Below, in pieces: positions 15,772 to 23,508 of a stretch of 28,793 nt of DNA (its first letter is position 1; each line of letters begins with the position of its first letter). This stretch comes from Pirellulales bacterium (lineage in GTDB: Bacteria; Planctomycetota; Planctomycetia; Pirellulales; JAICIG01). The stretch spans positions 1-28,793 of the forward strand of contig JAICIG010000031.1 of the NCBI GenBank assembly GCA_025924495.1, in the 5' to 3' direction. Below the pieces are notes generated by a model, which was given only the letters and a program-made list of their open reading frames with translations, made no database searches and was not told the origin of the DNA. Both the position numbers and the translations under genes were made by a program.

Positions 15772-15876
15772 CGGCCGGCCGATTCTCGCGGCTGCGCTTT
15801 GGTCTGTTCTGATCGGCGTAAAATGCGGTAATATGCCCGCGCGTTTTTGCCCCAATCGCTATTTTCTGCGGCCAAT

Positions 15877-17187
15877 ATGTCCCCTCTCATCTCGAAACTC
15901 GACTCGGCATCGGCAACTTCGAGCGTAGCCTCCGCTGACTCCATTTCCGAGCATCCGCACCATTGGCAGCGAGAGAACTTCATTCCGGTTCGCAAGGCGG
16001 AGCTGGCGGAGTTGCTCGTTCGCGATTCAGGGCTTACTGCAGTCGAACAGAGCGACTTTCGTCAATTCTGCCGACTGCTCGAAAGCATGTTCCATTTTGA
16101 GTTCCATGCCGAATTGGAAGCCTTGAAAGACGCTTACGCGCCGTTCGATCCCGACGCGGATACGCAGCCGCTGGAACCCCTGGCTGCTATGGAATACGAA
16201 CAGCGGCTTGAAGGTCTGTTCGGCAAATTCGTCTGGCTGCTCGGTCGCGCCAACTTTGTGCGTTTGACGCATGCCGATATTGCGGCGACGTTGAGCTCTG
16301 CGAGCGATTGGGGCTTGCGCCTCAAAGTCGACTTCGACGTGTTCGAACGGCTGGAGGTGTTCGCCCGAGGCGATATTGTGGGCCGCCGTGCCAGGCGACG
16401 CTGGCGCAGCCTGTTCCGTCCCGAACAAGTCGAAATTCCTATCTACCAGCGACTAGTCATCATCTGTCGGCTGCGAGATCATCGCGGCGTCGATTCTCAG
16501 GTTTCGCCGCATCATGTGTATCTGAAGACCTTCAAGAACATTCCCAAGCTGGATCTCGACATGCTGCTGCCCGGCAGCCGAGTGAAAATGTCCCTGTTCG
16601 ACCAGGGCAAGATTCTGTTGCCGACCGTTTCTGGCGTGGCCATTGCCGGCTGGAAGCTGTTTCAAGGCGCGGTCGTGGCAGCGGCAGCCGGCGTCTCCGG
16701 CGCTCTCAGTCATATGGGATTACTGGCGGGCACGTTGGGGTACGGCGTCAAATCGTTCTTCGGCTACCTGCGCACGCAGCAGAAATACCAACTGAATTTG
16801 ACGCGCAGCCTGTATTACCAAAATCTTGAAAATAACGCGGGAGTCGTCTTTCGTCTCCTGGACGAGGCGGAAGAGCAGGAGTGCCGCGAAGCGTTTCTGG
16901 CCTACTACTTCCTCTGGCGTCACGCTGGCGCAGACGGCTGGACTAGTTCACAGCTCGATGCCGAAATCGAAGCTTATTTGAACCGTGAAATCGGCATCGA
17001 CGTCGATTTTGAGGTCGCCGATGGGCTGGCAAAGCTGGAACGCCTGTCGCTCGTCGAAGCGACCTCGGAGGGGCGCTGGCGAGCGATCTCTATCGGACGA
17101 GCACTGTCCACGCTCGACCGCTTGTGGGACAATCTGTTCTGCTATCATCTTGGGGACGAAAGTCCAGTCGCGGCCAAAGCTGCTTAG
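15877..17187 (+). CDS. DUF3754 (TMEM143-like) membrane protein
   Basis: 436 aa from the ATG at 15877; the TTG at 15847 would add ten residues without a better ribosome binding site. Residues 1-190 are soluble and probably helical. The segment HVYLKTFKNIPKLDLDMLLPG (~213-233) is the recognisable core of DUF3754, a family that also includes the mitochondrial membrane protein TMEM143. Two hydrophobic segments follow at about 250-273 and 276-296, then a soluble C-terminal half containing a winged-helix-like region (~350-425). Function of the family is unknown. It lies 105 bp after the DprE2-like gene and 39 bp before yceH on the same strand; this may be one long transcript, but a link to the lipid-pentose pathway is only positional. 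Confidence 0.8.
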   Translation: MSPLISKLDSASATSSVASADSISEHPHHWQRENFIPVRKAELAELLVRDSGLTAVEQSDFRQFCRLLESMFHFEFHAELEALKDAYAPFDPDADTQPLEPLAAMEYEQRLEGLFGKFVWLLGRANFVRLTHADIAATLSSASDWGLRLKVDFDVFERLEVFARGDIVGRRARRRWRSLFRPEQVEIPIYQRLVIICRLRDHRGVDSQVSPHHVYLKTFKNIPKLDLDMLLPGSRVKMSLFDQGKILLPTVSGVAIAGWKLFQGAVVAAAAGVSGALSHMGLLAGTLGYGVKSFFGYLRTQQKYQLNLTRSLYYQNLENNAGVVFRLLDEAEEQECREAFLAYYFLWRHAGADGWTSSQLDAEIEAYLNREIGIDVDFEVADGLAKLERLSLVEATSEGRWRAISIGRALSTLDRLWDNLFCYHLGDESPVAAKAA

Positions 17188-17226
17188 GCCGACGGACTGC
17201 AGATGTCGACGTAGAAGGTTGGCCAG

Positions 17227-18063
17227 ATGTCAATGCCGAACGACTCCTCGAAACCTCAGCCTCGCTGGCAACCCTTGTCGGCCATCGACCGCCGCGTGCT
17301 GGGCGTGTTGGCTGAAAAGGCCAAAACGACGCCCGACGCCTACCCGATGTCGATCAATGGCATCTGCACCGGCGCCAACCAGAAAAACAACCGCTTTCCG
17401 TTGATGCAGCTCGAGCCGGACGACGTCGAGGAATCGCTGGAGCGGCTCCGCGGTCTTGGGGCAGTGGCAGTGATCCAAGGGAGCGGACGCGTCTCCAAGT
17501 ATCGCCATTTTCTTTACGACTGGTTGGGCGTCGACAAGGTCGAGCTGGCAGTCATGGCTGAATTGCTGTTACGCGGGACGCAAACTGAAGGAGAGTTAAG
17601 AGGACGCGCGGCGCGTATGGAGCCAATTGCCGACCTGGCAGCTCTACGTCCGGTGCTGGACTCGCTGAAAACCAAGGGGTTGGTCATTCCATTGACCCCC
17701 GAGGGTCGCGGACACGTTGTGACTCATGCCCTCTACGAGCCCCGCGAACTGGAGAAACAGAAGGCGGAGCACACGGGCACCGCGGCGCCGGAGTCGAGCG
17801 CAGATCTCGACCGGGCCGATGAATTCCGATCCGCCGAGCGCCGCGTTCTTTCGCCTGCAGCCGCGGACTCAACACCCCGAATCGCCACGGCCCCAGCAGA
17901 TTCGTCCGCCGGCAGCTCGCCGGCGCTCCATGATTTGCAGCGACAAACGGAGCAACTCCGCGAGGAATTGGCGGAGCTGCGCAAAATGGTGGAAGAATTG
18001 CGAAGCGAGCTCGCCGCGCGATCCAGCGATTTCGAGCGGTTGAAAGAAGCCCTCGGCGCCTAA
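17227..18063 (+). CDS. yceH: YceH family (DUF480) winged-helix protein
   Basis: 278 aa. Residues ~16-180 match DUF480: LSAIDRRVLGVLAEKAKTTP, then YPMSINGICTGANQKNNR, VSKYRH, and LLLRGTQTEGELRGRAARM, the ordered landmarks of the two winged-helix repeats. E. coli YceH is about 215 aa; here the extra length is an Ala/Ser/Pro-rich linker followed by a coiled coil (~232-275, LQRQTEQLREELAELRKMV) not typical of the shorter enterobacterial form. The family has a nucleic-acid-binding-like fold but no established role. The start is weakly supported (ATG at 17233, two codons on, is equally possible). It probably shares a transcript with the DUF3754 gene 39 bp upstream. Confidence 0.88.
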   Translation: MSMPNDSSKPQPRWQPLSAIDRRVLGVLAEKAKTTPDAYPMSINGICTGANQKNNRFPLMQLEPDDVEESLERLRGLGAVAVIQGSGRVSKYRHFLYDWLGVDKVELAVMAELLLRGTQTEGELRGRAARMEPIADLAALRPVLDSLKTKGLVIPLTPEGRGHVVTHALYEPRELEKQKAEHTGTAAPESSADLDRADEFRSAERRVLSPAAADSTPRIATAPADSSAGSSPALHDLQRQTEQLREELAELRKMVEELRSELAARSSDFERLKEALGA

Positions 18064-18559
18064 TGGCGCCGATCGTCGAGGTCGCTTCCAAGGTGGCCAT
18101 CCACTCACTGCAATTCATTGTCTGCGACCGGGCTTCGCCGCCTTTGGCAAGGCGAAAGACACAATCGCATTCAAGCCGCCGCTCGCCCGTCAAAGTCTCG
18201 GCCGCCGTCACACTTTGACAATCTGCACGCGTTGGCTGTGCCTCTCGGCGGGTTTTTCAGCCTTATTTGCCGTACAGCATCTCGTTGTGGCTGTAGTGGT
18301 TGGATCGCTTATGCGCGTCGCGTCGACCATGCATCGAATTAGTGATGTTCGGTTTGTACGGCGTCCGATAGGAAACTACGTAGCAAACCTAAAATCGCGA
18401 TATCCCGCCCGGAATCGCTACGCCTCAAGGCAAAACGGCTCTCCCGCAGGCCGTCTGCAAAGCGGCGTCAACGCACGGACCCGGTGCGTTGCCGTCGCCC
18501 GCTATACCGCTGCCTGCGCTCGAGCCGGTCGCTGAGGCCTTACCTCAGGAACCGTGACC
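18064..18559. other. Intergenic region, no gene recognised
   Basis: 496 bp between yceH and the large repeat protein. Open frames here give low-complexity Arg/Ala/Ser translations without family resemblance. It contains the hairpin at 18134-18156 and a TTGACA at 18215-18220 with no acceptable -10 box at normal distance. The AGGA ribosome binding site (18547-18550) of the next gene ends it. Confidence 0.5.
18134..18156 (+). terminator. Hairpin downstream of yceH
   Basis: TTCGCC-GCC (18134-18142), TTT loop, GGC-(AA bulge)-GGCGAA (18146-18156): nine pairs with a two-base bulge, about 70 nt after the yceH stop. No U-run follows. Confidence 0.35.
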
Positions 18560-20917
18560 ATGCCGCTGCACTCGTTGTTTGACTCTCTAACGAGCAAGAA
18601 GCGATTCGCTCGCAGCCGGAGCCGCAGCCGCAAACGGCCGCTGACTTATACACAGCTGGGCGCAGGCTTTCAGGAATTGGAGGGACGGCGTTTGCTCACG
18701 GCGACACTGGCCATGGATATTTATCCGGGTGCGCCCAGCTCCAATCCTGCTCAGACAGCTTCGCTCAACGGCAACCTGCTATTTGCGGCCAACGACGGCG
18801 TGACTGGAATCGAGTTGTGGCGCAGCGACGGCACGGCGACCGTTTTGGTGGATGACATTAGCCCGGGCTCGACGTTCAATGGAGTCACCACCGTACCGAA
18901 CAATTCGAATCCGACCGACCTGACCACGTCGGGCGGTTTGGTCTATTTCGCCGCTGACGACGGCGTGCATGGCGTGCAATTGTGGAAGACCGACGGGACG
19001 ACGGTCGGCACGGCCATGGTCACGAACATCAATAGCGGCGGCGGCGGTCTCAATCCGACTGACCTGATCGACGCCAACGGAACGTTGTATTTCACGGCGA
19101 ACGACGGAACCGACGGCCTGCAGGTCTGGAAGACTGACGGCACCTCGGGCGGCACGACCATGATCAGCAACTTGCAGCCGACCGTAGGAGGCGCGGCGAA
19201 CCCGGCCAATTTGACTTACGCCAACGGCACAGTCTTCTTCACGGCAAACGCGGGCACGACGGGCCAGGAACTTTATAGCACGACAGGCACCCTGGCCAGC
19301 ACGCACCTGGTCATCAACATTTTCCAAGGTTCAGGATCGGCAAACCCGACCGGTTTGACCAACATTAACGGGACGCTCTATTTTGCCGCGACCGATGGAA
19401 TTCACGGTCAGGAGCTCTGGAAGAGCGACGGCACCGCCGCCGGCACGGCGATGGTCGCGGACATCAATTCCGGTGCTGCCGGCGCGAATCCGTCGAGCCT
19501 GACCAATGTCAACGGGACGGTCTTCTTCGCCGCGACCGACGGCACGAACGGCGTGCAATTGTGGAAAAGCAATGGGACGGCCGCAGGCACGGTCATGGTG
19601 AAAGACATCAACGTCTCGTCGCCAGGCGCCAGTTCCTTCCCGGCCGGTCTGACGAATGTCGACGGGTTGCTCTTCTTCCGCGCGGACGACGGCGTCCATG
19701 GCATGGAACTTTGGAAAAGCGATGGAACGTCGGCCGGCACCGCACTCGTGCTCGACATCAATCCGGGAGCCGCAAGCTCAACGCCCGCGAACCTGATCAA
19801 TGGCAATGGGACGCTGTTCTTTAGCGCAAACGACGGCGTCCATGGCGTCGAACTCTGGCAAAGCGATGGCACGGCAGCCGGCACGATCTTAAATACCGAC
19901 ATCTATCCCGGTTCTCCCAGTTCCAATCCGGCGAACTTGACGATTGCTGGCCAAAACCTGTTCATGGCGGCCAATGACGGAGTGCACGGCGTCGAACTTT
20001 GGGTCTCCCCGCTGCCTACAGCCCGGCCGATTGTCGCCAACGATAGCTACGTTTACCAAGCGGGTGCAGCGCTGACCGTTCCGGCTCCCGGCGTACTTGC
20101 CAATGACAGCAGCCCGAGCGGGCTGCCGCTTAGTGCGATCCTAGTCAGCGGGCCCTCGAACGGCGCACTGACGCTCAACGCCGACGGGTCGTTCACTTAC
20201 ACGCCGAATGCGGGCTTCCACGGACTCGATAGTTTCACCTACCAAGCGAACGACGGCTCGAGCACGAGCCTGCAAACGGCGACGGTCACAATCGTCAGCC
20301 AAGAGTACCACTGGGTTGAAAACCTGTACACCGACGTACTGAGTCGTGCCGCTGGTTCGGTAAGCAACGCCGAAATCATGTATTGGGTAGACTTGTTGGC
20401 AGCCGGCGCAAGCCGGACCGCGATTGCGACAAGCTTTGTCAATTCGACGGAAGCCCGCACCAATCTGATTAACGGATTTTACGAGCAATATCTCGGCCGC
20501 GCCGCCGATGCGGCCGGCTTGGCGGTGTTCTTAAACGCGATGAATGCCGGGCTGACCTCGATTCAAATTCAAAACTTGCTGCTCTCGTCGAACGAGTTCT
20601 ATTTGCGCAGCGGATCGGATGCCGGTTTTGTGTCCAACATCTATGCAGATTTGTTGGGTCGCACGCCGAGCGCGAACGAAGCTGCTTACTGGAAATCGCA
20701 ATTGTTCAACAACGTGCCGCGCAGCACGATTGTCAACCAGTTCCTTGGTTCTCAGGAGTACCTGGTGCGCGAGATCCAGACCGCTTATTTAACCTATCTC
20801 GGCCGCCCGGCTGATTTAGCCGCCGCCAATTACTGGATTGTCCAGTTGCGATCGGGACAGACTCCGCAGGACATGGAAATCGCTCTGGTGGCGAGCTCCG
20901 AGTTCTTCCTCTCGTGA
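18560..20917 (+). CDS. Large exported/surface protein: ELWxxDGT repeats, cadherin/Ig-like module, DUF4214 tail
   Basis: 785 aa from the ATG at 18560, which AGGA at 18547-18550 favours over the GTG at 18554. The N-terminus is basic with an RSRSRSRKR run and then FQELEGRRLLTA, the LExRxLL-type motif near the start of many large planctomycete exported proteins. Residues ~53-484 hold eight to nine repeats of 45-50 residues, each with a DGxxGxELWxSDGTxxGT core (e.g. GVHGMELWKSDGTSAGT), expected to build a beta-propeller-like array. Residues ~486-580 resemble a cadherin/Ig-like module (ANDSYVYQAG..LANDSS..GSFTYTPNAGFHGLDSFTYQANDG). Residues ~583-785 carry about three DUF4214-like helical units with YxxYLGRxxD (EQYLGRAADAAG, LTYLGRPAD). 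It probably acts at the cell surface in adhesion; this is inferred from architecture. Confidence 0.9.
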   Translation: MPLHSLFDSLTSKKRFARSRSRSRKRPLTYTQLGAGFQELEGRRLLTATLAMDIYPGAPSSNPAQTASLNGNLLFAANDGVTGIELWRSDGTATVLVDDISPGSTFNGVTTVPNNSNPTDLTTSGGLVYFAADDGVHGVQLWKTDGTTVGTAMVTNINSGGGGLNPTDLIDANGTLYFTANDGTDGLQVWKTDGTSGGTTMISNLQPTVGGAANPANLTYANGTVFFTANAGTTGQELYSTTGTLASTHLVINIFQGSGSANPTGLTNINGTLYFAATDGIHGQELWKSDGTAAGTAMVADINSGAAGANPSSLTNVNGTVFFAATDGTNGVQLWKSNGTAAGTVMVKDINVSSPGASSFPAGLTNVDGLLFFRADDGVHGMELWKSDGTSAGTALVLDINPGAASSTPANLINGNGTLFFSANDGVHGVELWQSDGTAAGTILNTDIYPGSPSSNPANLTIAGQNLFMAANDGVHGVELWVSPLPTARPIVANDSYVYQAGAALTVPAPGVLANDSSPSGLPLSAILVSGPSNGALTLNADGSFTYTPNAGFHGLDSFTYQANDGSSTSLQTATVTIVSQEYHWVENLYTDVLSRAAGSVSNAEIMYWVDLLAAGASRTAIATSFVNSTEARTNLINGFYEQYLGRAADAAGLAVFLNAMNAGLTSIQIQNLLLSSNEFYLRSGSDAGFVSNIYADLLGRTPSANEAAYWKSQLFNNVPRSTIVNQFLGSQEYLVREIQTAYLTYLGRPADLAAANYWIVQLRSGQTPQDMEIALVASSEFFLS
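18718..20010 (+). repeat. ELWxxDGT coding repeat array
   Basis: Eight to nine degenerate in-frame repeats of about 135-150 bp encode the DGxxGxELWxSDGT units. The DNA copies diverge noticeably at synonymous positions, so recent homogenisation is not obvious. One unit (around 19250-19330) is aberrant, with ELYSTTGT in place of ELWKSDGT. Confidence 0.8.
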
Positions 20918-20949
20918 CGTGGCCGCCGCACTGAGGCGGTTAAGGATCG

Positions 20950-20991
20950 CCGATTTGCGCGAATCTGCAACCGATTTGCGAGAATCTGCAA
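20950..20991. repeat. 21-bp tandem duplication
   Basis: Two adjacent 21-bp copies differing at one position (C at 20960 versus A at 20981). The unit begins CCGATTTGCG and ends GAATCTGCAA. It lies 33 bp after the stop of the repeat-rich surface protein. Confidence 0.75.
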
Positions 20992-21106
20992 AAAGTAATC
21001 CGGAAAACGCGTTCCTTCCGGCGTGCGAACAGGCTGACAGTAGGCTGCATTCGCCTAGAGTTATCAGATCTCCTTCGGGTGATAGATAAGTGCTCCAGCC
21101 GGCGTC

Positions 21107-21168
21107 GGCGCCCGCTCGGCCCACGCGGCCCTCTTTCTCTGCCGCGAAAGCTCGGCCGGCCGGGCGCC
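21107..21168 (+). terminator. Nested hairpin between transcription units
   Basis: Outer arms GGCGCCCG (21107-21114) and CGGGCGCC (21161-21168) pair perfectly; inside, CGCGGC (21124-21129) and GCCGCG (21141-21146) form a second stem with an 11-nt loop. It could be a terminator or a small structured RNA element. No U-run. Confidence 0.35.
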
Positions 21169-21303
21169 TCTGCTGCCTTTAGACGGTTGCGCCTTTAATT
21201 CGGCCATAAACAGTCTCGTCTAGTTGCATTTGCTTCGGTCTCCAAATACGCTGGACTGGGCCTGTCTTCGAGGGCCAGCCAGAGCATGAAAGGACCGCAG
21301 CGG

Positions 21304-22335
21304 ATGACTTTATGGCAATTTCCGCGGCCGCAGGCCGTGGCAGCGATTACCACGATGATGCTGTCGGTTTCGCTGTCGACTTCGACTCAGGCGGAGCCTT
21401 TGCCAGCGACGTCTGATGCCGTTGACGTTAACGTGCTTGACCGAGAAATCGCTCGCCAAATGCGCGATGATCGCAATCTGCACGGAGCATGGCTGTTTGT
21501 CGAGACCGCCGCATCGCCAGACCCGGACATGCCCGGCAAACTGGTGTTTCGCCGAGTGTTAGATCGCAGCCGTGCAATGCCCCAACGGCAGGAACTCACC
21601 CGCCTCATGACAGCATGGGCGCCGCCAGGTAGCTATGTCGTCGCCACGAAAGACGATCGGGAATATCCCTTCTCGGAATTGATGGCGGAACTGCGGCTCG
21701 CCGTCGAGACGGAACCGAAGCTAGGCGGCTGCATGATTAGCGGCGGTTACTATGCGCCTGACGAAAACGAGCCGGGCAACTTGAACCTCGTGTTGCAAGG
21801 AAGGATCGCCCAGGAAGGGCAAGACGTGGAAATCGAGTCGCTCTGCGGGCGAATCATGCGAGCTGATCCGGCCTGGGTCAAGCTTGCCGGAACATCGCCG
21901 GAAGCCCGGCGGCCCGCAGGCGGGACGGACTTCATTCCGCTTGTCGTCACCCCGAAGAGCGCTCAACTGAAAGTCGTCGAGCCTTCGGAGGCGAACGGCC
22001 GCTGGTTCTACGGCGCGGGCCTGCGTCATTTCTGGCGCGCGGATTATTTGGCCGCGATCGATTCGTTTCGCCAGGCGTCTTTGGAATCTCCTCGTAAACT
22101 TCAGTATTATTACTGGTGGATCTTGTCCGATCTGGCGCATGGAGACGAGTCGCTCGCTCGCCGGCGGATGTCGACGGCGGTACAACGCTTCCGCGACAGC
22201 GATTTCGATCGGCAATCGCCTGAATATCTGGCGGTCGTGAGATCGTTGGAGCGAGTTCAGGGACCGTTGCGTCGCCACCTACTGAAGTTGGAAACGGAAG
22301 CGCTGCTACGTGACTCGCGAGCGGGCAACGATTAA
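21304..22335 (+). CDS. Secreted hypothetical protein with TPR-like C-terminus
   Basis: 343 aa from the ATG at 21304, chosen because AAAGGA (21288-21293) lies 10 nt upstream; the ATG at 21286 adds six residues and its ribosome binding site is poorer. Residues 1-30 are a signal peptide, cut near STQA|EPLPA. The middle (about 35-220) is soluble with no recognised domain; the C-terminal ~100 residues (YGAGLRHFWRADYLAAIDSFRQASLESPRKLQYYYW and on) look like one or two TPR units. This suggests a periplasmic or exported scaffold. It is followed 80 bp later by the FHA-domain membrane protein. Family not recognised. Confidence 0.75.
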   Translation: MTLWQFPRPQAVAAITTMMLSVSLSTSTQAEPLPATSDAVDVNVLDREIARQMRDDRNLHGAWLFVETAASPDPDMPGKLVFRRVLDRSRAMPQRQELTRLMTAWAPPGSYVVATKDDREYPFSELMAELRLAVETEPKLGGCMISGGYYAPDENEPGNLNLVLQGRIAQEGQDVEIESLCGRIMRADPAWVKLAGTSPEARRPAGGTDFIPLVVTPKSAQLKVVEPSEANGRWFYGAGLRHFWRADYLAAIDSFRQASLESPRKLQYYYWWILSDLAHGDESLARRRMSTAVQRFRDSDFDRQSPEYLAVVRSLERVQGPLRRHLLKLETEALLRDSRAGND

Positions 22336-22415
22336 TCTGCCGATTGCCAGGCCGCTCGTTATCGGCGAGCATCGCTCGCGCCGGCGGCGGCGAATGACGC
22401 GAGGAAGCACACTCG

Positions 22416-23495
22416 ATGTCTCTTGTTCGGCTTGTTTACTATAGCGGCTTGATCGGCGGCTGGGCTGCGCTAGCGGGCTGGGCGATCGCCGAGTTGCTGT
22501 TTTTCCGTTCTGAAGCAGCGAACGGCATGCTAGCTGTGGCGGCCGTGGGCGGCATTGTAGGAGGCTGCATCGGGTTGGGGCTCGGAGCGGTTGCGGGCCT
22601 TGCCGGCGGGCAATGGAATCAGGTCCTTTCGCGAGGCCTGCCAGGTTTGCTTGGCGGCGGCGTCGGCGGCGCTATCGGCTCGTTGCTTGGCGACGTGCTT
22701 TATGGACTCGGGCTGCCACGAGCTCTGGGCTGGATGATCATGGGGCTTGCCATCGGCCTGGTCGACGGCCTGCATGATCGCTCCATCAGCAAACTGCGCA
22801 ATGGTCTGATCGGCGGCGGTTTGGGCGGCCTGTTAGGCGGGTTTCTTTTCGACCCGATCCAACAATGGATTGCGCATGGTTCAGGCATGTCGAGCCGCGC
22901 GACGGCATTCGTAATCCTTGGCATCTCGATAGGCGCGATGATCGGATTGGTGCAGGTGGTCTTTAAACAAGCCTGGCTGACCGTCCTCGACGGATATCGC
23001 GCGGGACGACAACTCATTCTCAGCCAGACCGTGACCACGCTCGGACGCGGAGATCATCTCTCGCTGCCCTTCATTGGCCCGATGAATCGCGACTTGGAAT
23101 CGGAACACGTCAAGCTGATTCGGCAGGCCAATGGCGCCTATGTTGTCGAAGACAACCAATCACGAATCGGCACGAAGCTGAACAATCAGCCGCTGTTGCG
23201 GCCGACCGTGCTGAAAGACGGTGACGTTATCAAGTTGGGCGGAAATTTCGTGCGATTCAATGAAAAACAGCGGCGGAAAGGCGAGGAACCGCTCACGGCC
23301 GCTGCGCCGTTTGACGTCAAGCCGGCCCCGCCGCCGCCCCCGATTCGCAAGTCGTCTGGGTCAACGGATGCCGCGCCCAAAGCATCGCCGCCCGCGATGC
23401 CGACCAGTTCATCTGCACCGCGAACGGCGCCGCCCGCCGGGCCGCGGCCTGGCGTCATCCCGCCTCCGCCTCCACCGCGCAAGCCGCAGCCGTAA
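22416..23495 (+). CDS. Gly-rich polytopic membrane protein with cytoplasmic FHA domain
   Basis: 359 aa, GAGGAAG before the ATG. Residues 1-185 contain about six hydrophobic, Gly-rich segments (GGGVGGAIGSLLGD, GGGLGGLLGGFLFD), resembling glycine-zipper packing. Residues ~198-282 are an FHA domain: TTLGRGDHLSLPF with G210-R211, ESEH (228-231), and IGTKLNNQPL with G252-T253 and N256, the phosphothreonine-recognition landmarks. The tail (~290-359) is Pro/Ala-rich and probably disordered. FHA domains bind phosphothreonine peptides, so this is a likely membrane receptor for a Ser/Thr kinase substrate, though no kinase lies in the window. It is followed after 13 bp by another membrane-anchored gene, almost certainly in the same operon. 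Confidence 0.87.
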   Translation: MSLVRLVYYSGLIGGWAALAGWAIAELLFFRSEAANGMLAVAAVGGIVGGCIGLGLGAVAGLAGGQWNQVLSRGLPGLLGGGVGGAIGSLLGDVLYGLGLPRALGWMIMGLAIGLVDGLHDRSISKLRNGLIGGGLGGLLGGFLFDPIQQWIAHGSGMSSRATAFVILGISIGAMIGLVQVVFKQAWLTVLDGYRAGRQLILSQTVTTLGRGDHLSLPFIGPMNRDLESEHVKLIRQANGAYVVEDNQSRIGTKLNNQPLLRPTVLKDGDVIKLGGNFVRFNEKQRRKGEEPLTAAAPFDVKPAPPPPPIRKSSGSTDAAPKASPPAMPTSSSAPRTAPPAGPRPGVIPPPPPPRKPQP

Positions 23496-23508
23496 AGGAG
23501 TTTAGGCC

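Larger units (their letters stand above)
20918..21303. other. Intergenic region with tandem repeat and structured segment
   Basis: 386 bp between the repeat protein and a secreted-protein gene. It contains two head-to-tail copies of a 21-bp unit (20950-20970 and 20971-20991) and a long inverted repeat at 21107-21168. An open frame (20838-21089) overlaps the repeat, but nothing supports it as a gene. Confidence 0.5.

Noticed and set aside
18215..18220. Perfect TTGACA
   Set aside because: No acceptable -10 hexamer at 16-19 bp downstream.
18779..19902. Long minus-strand frames opposite the ELW repeat array
   Set aside because: Repetitive antisense translations created by the repeat array; the plus-strand frame has the recognised domains.
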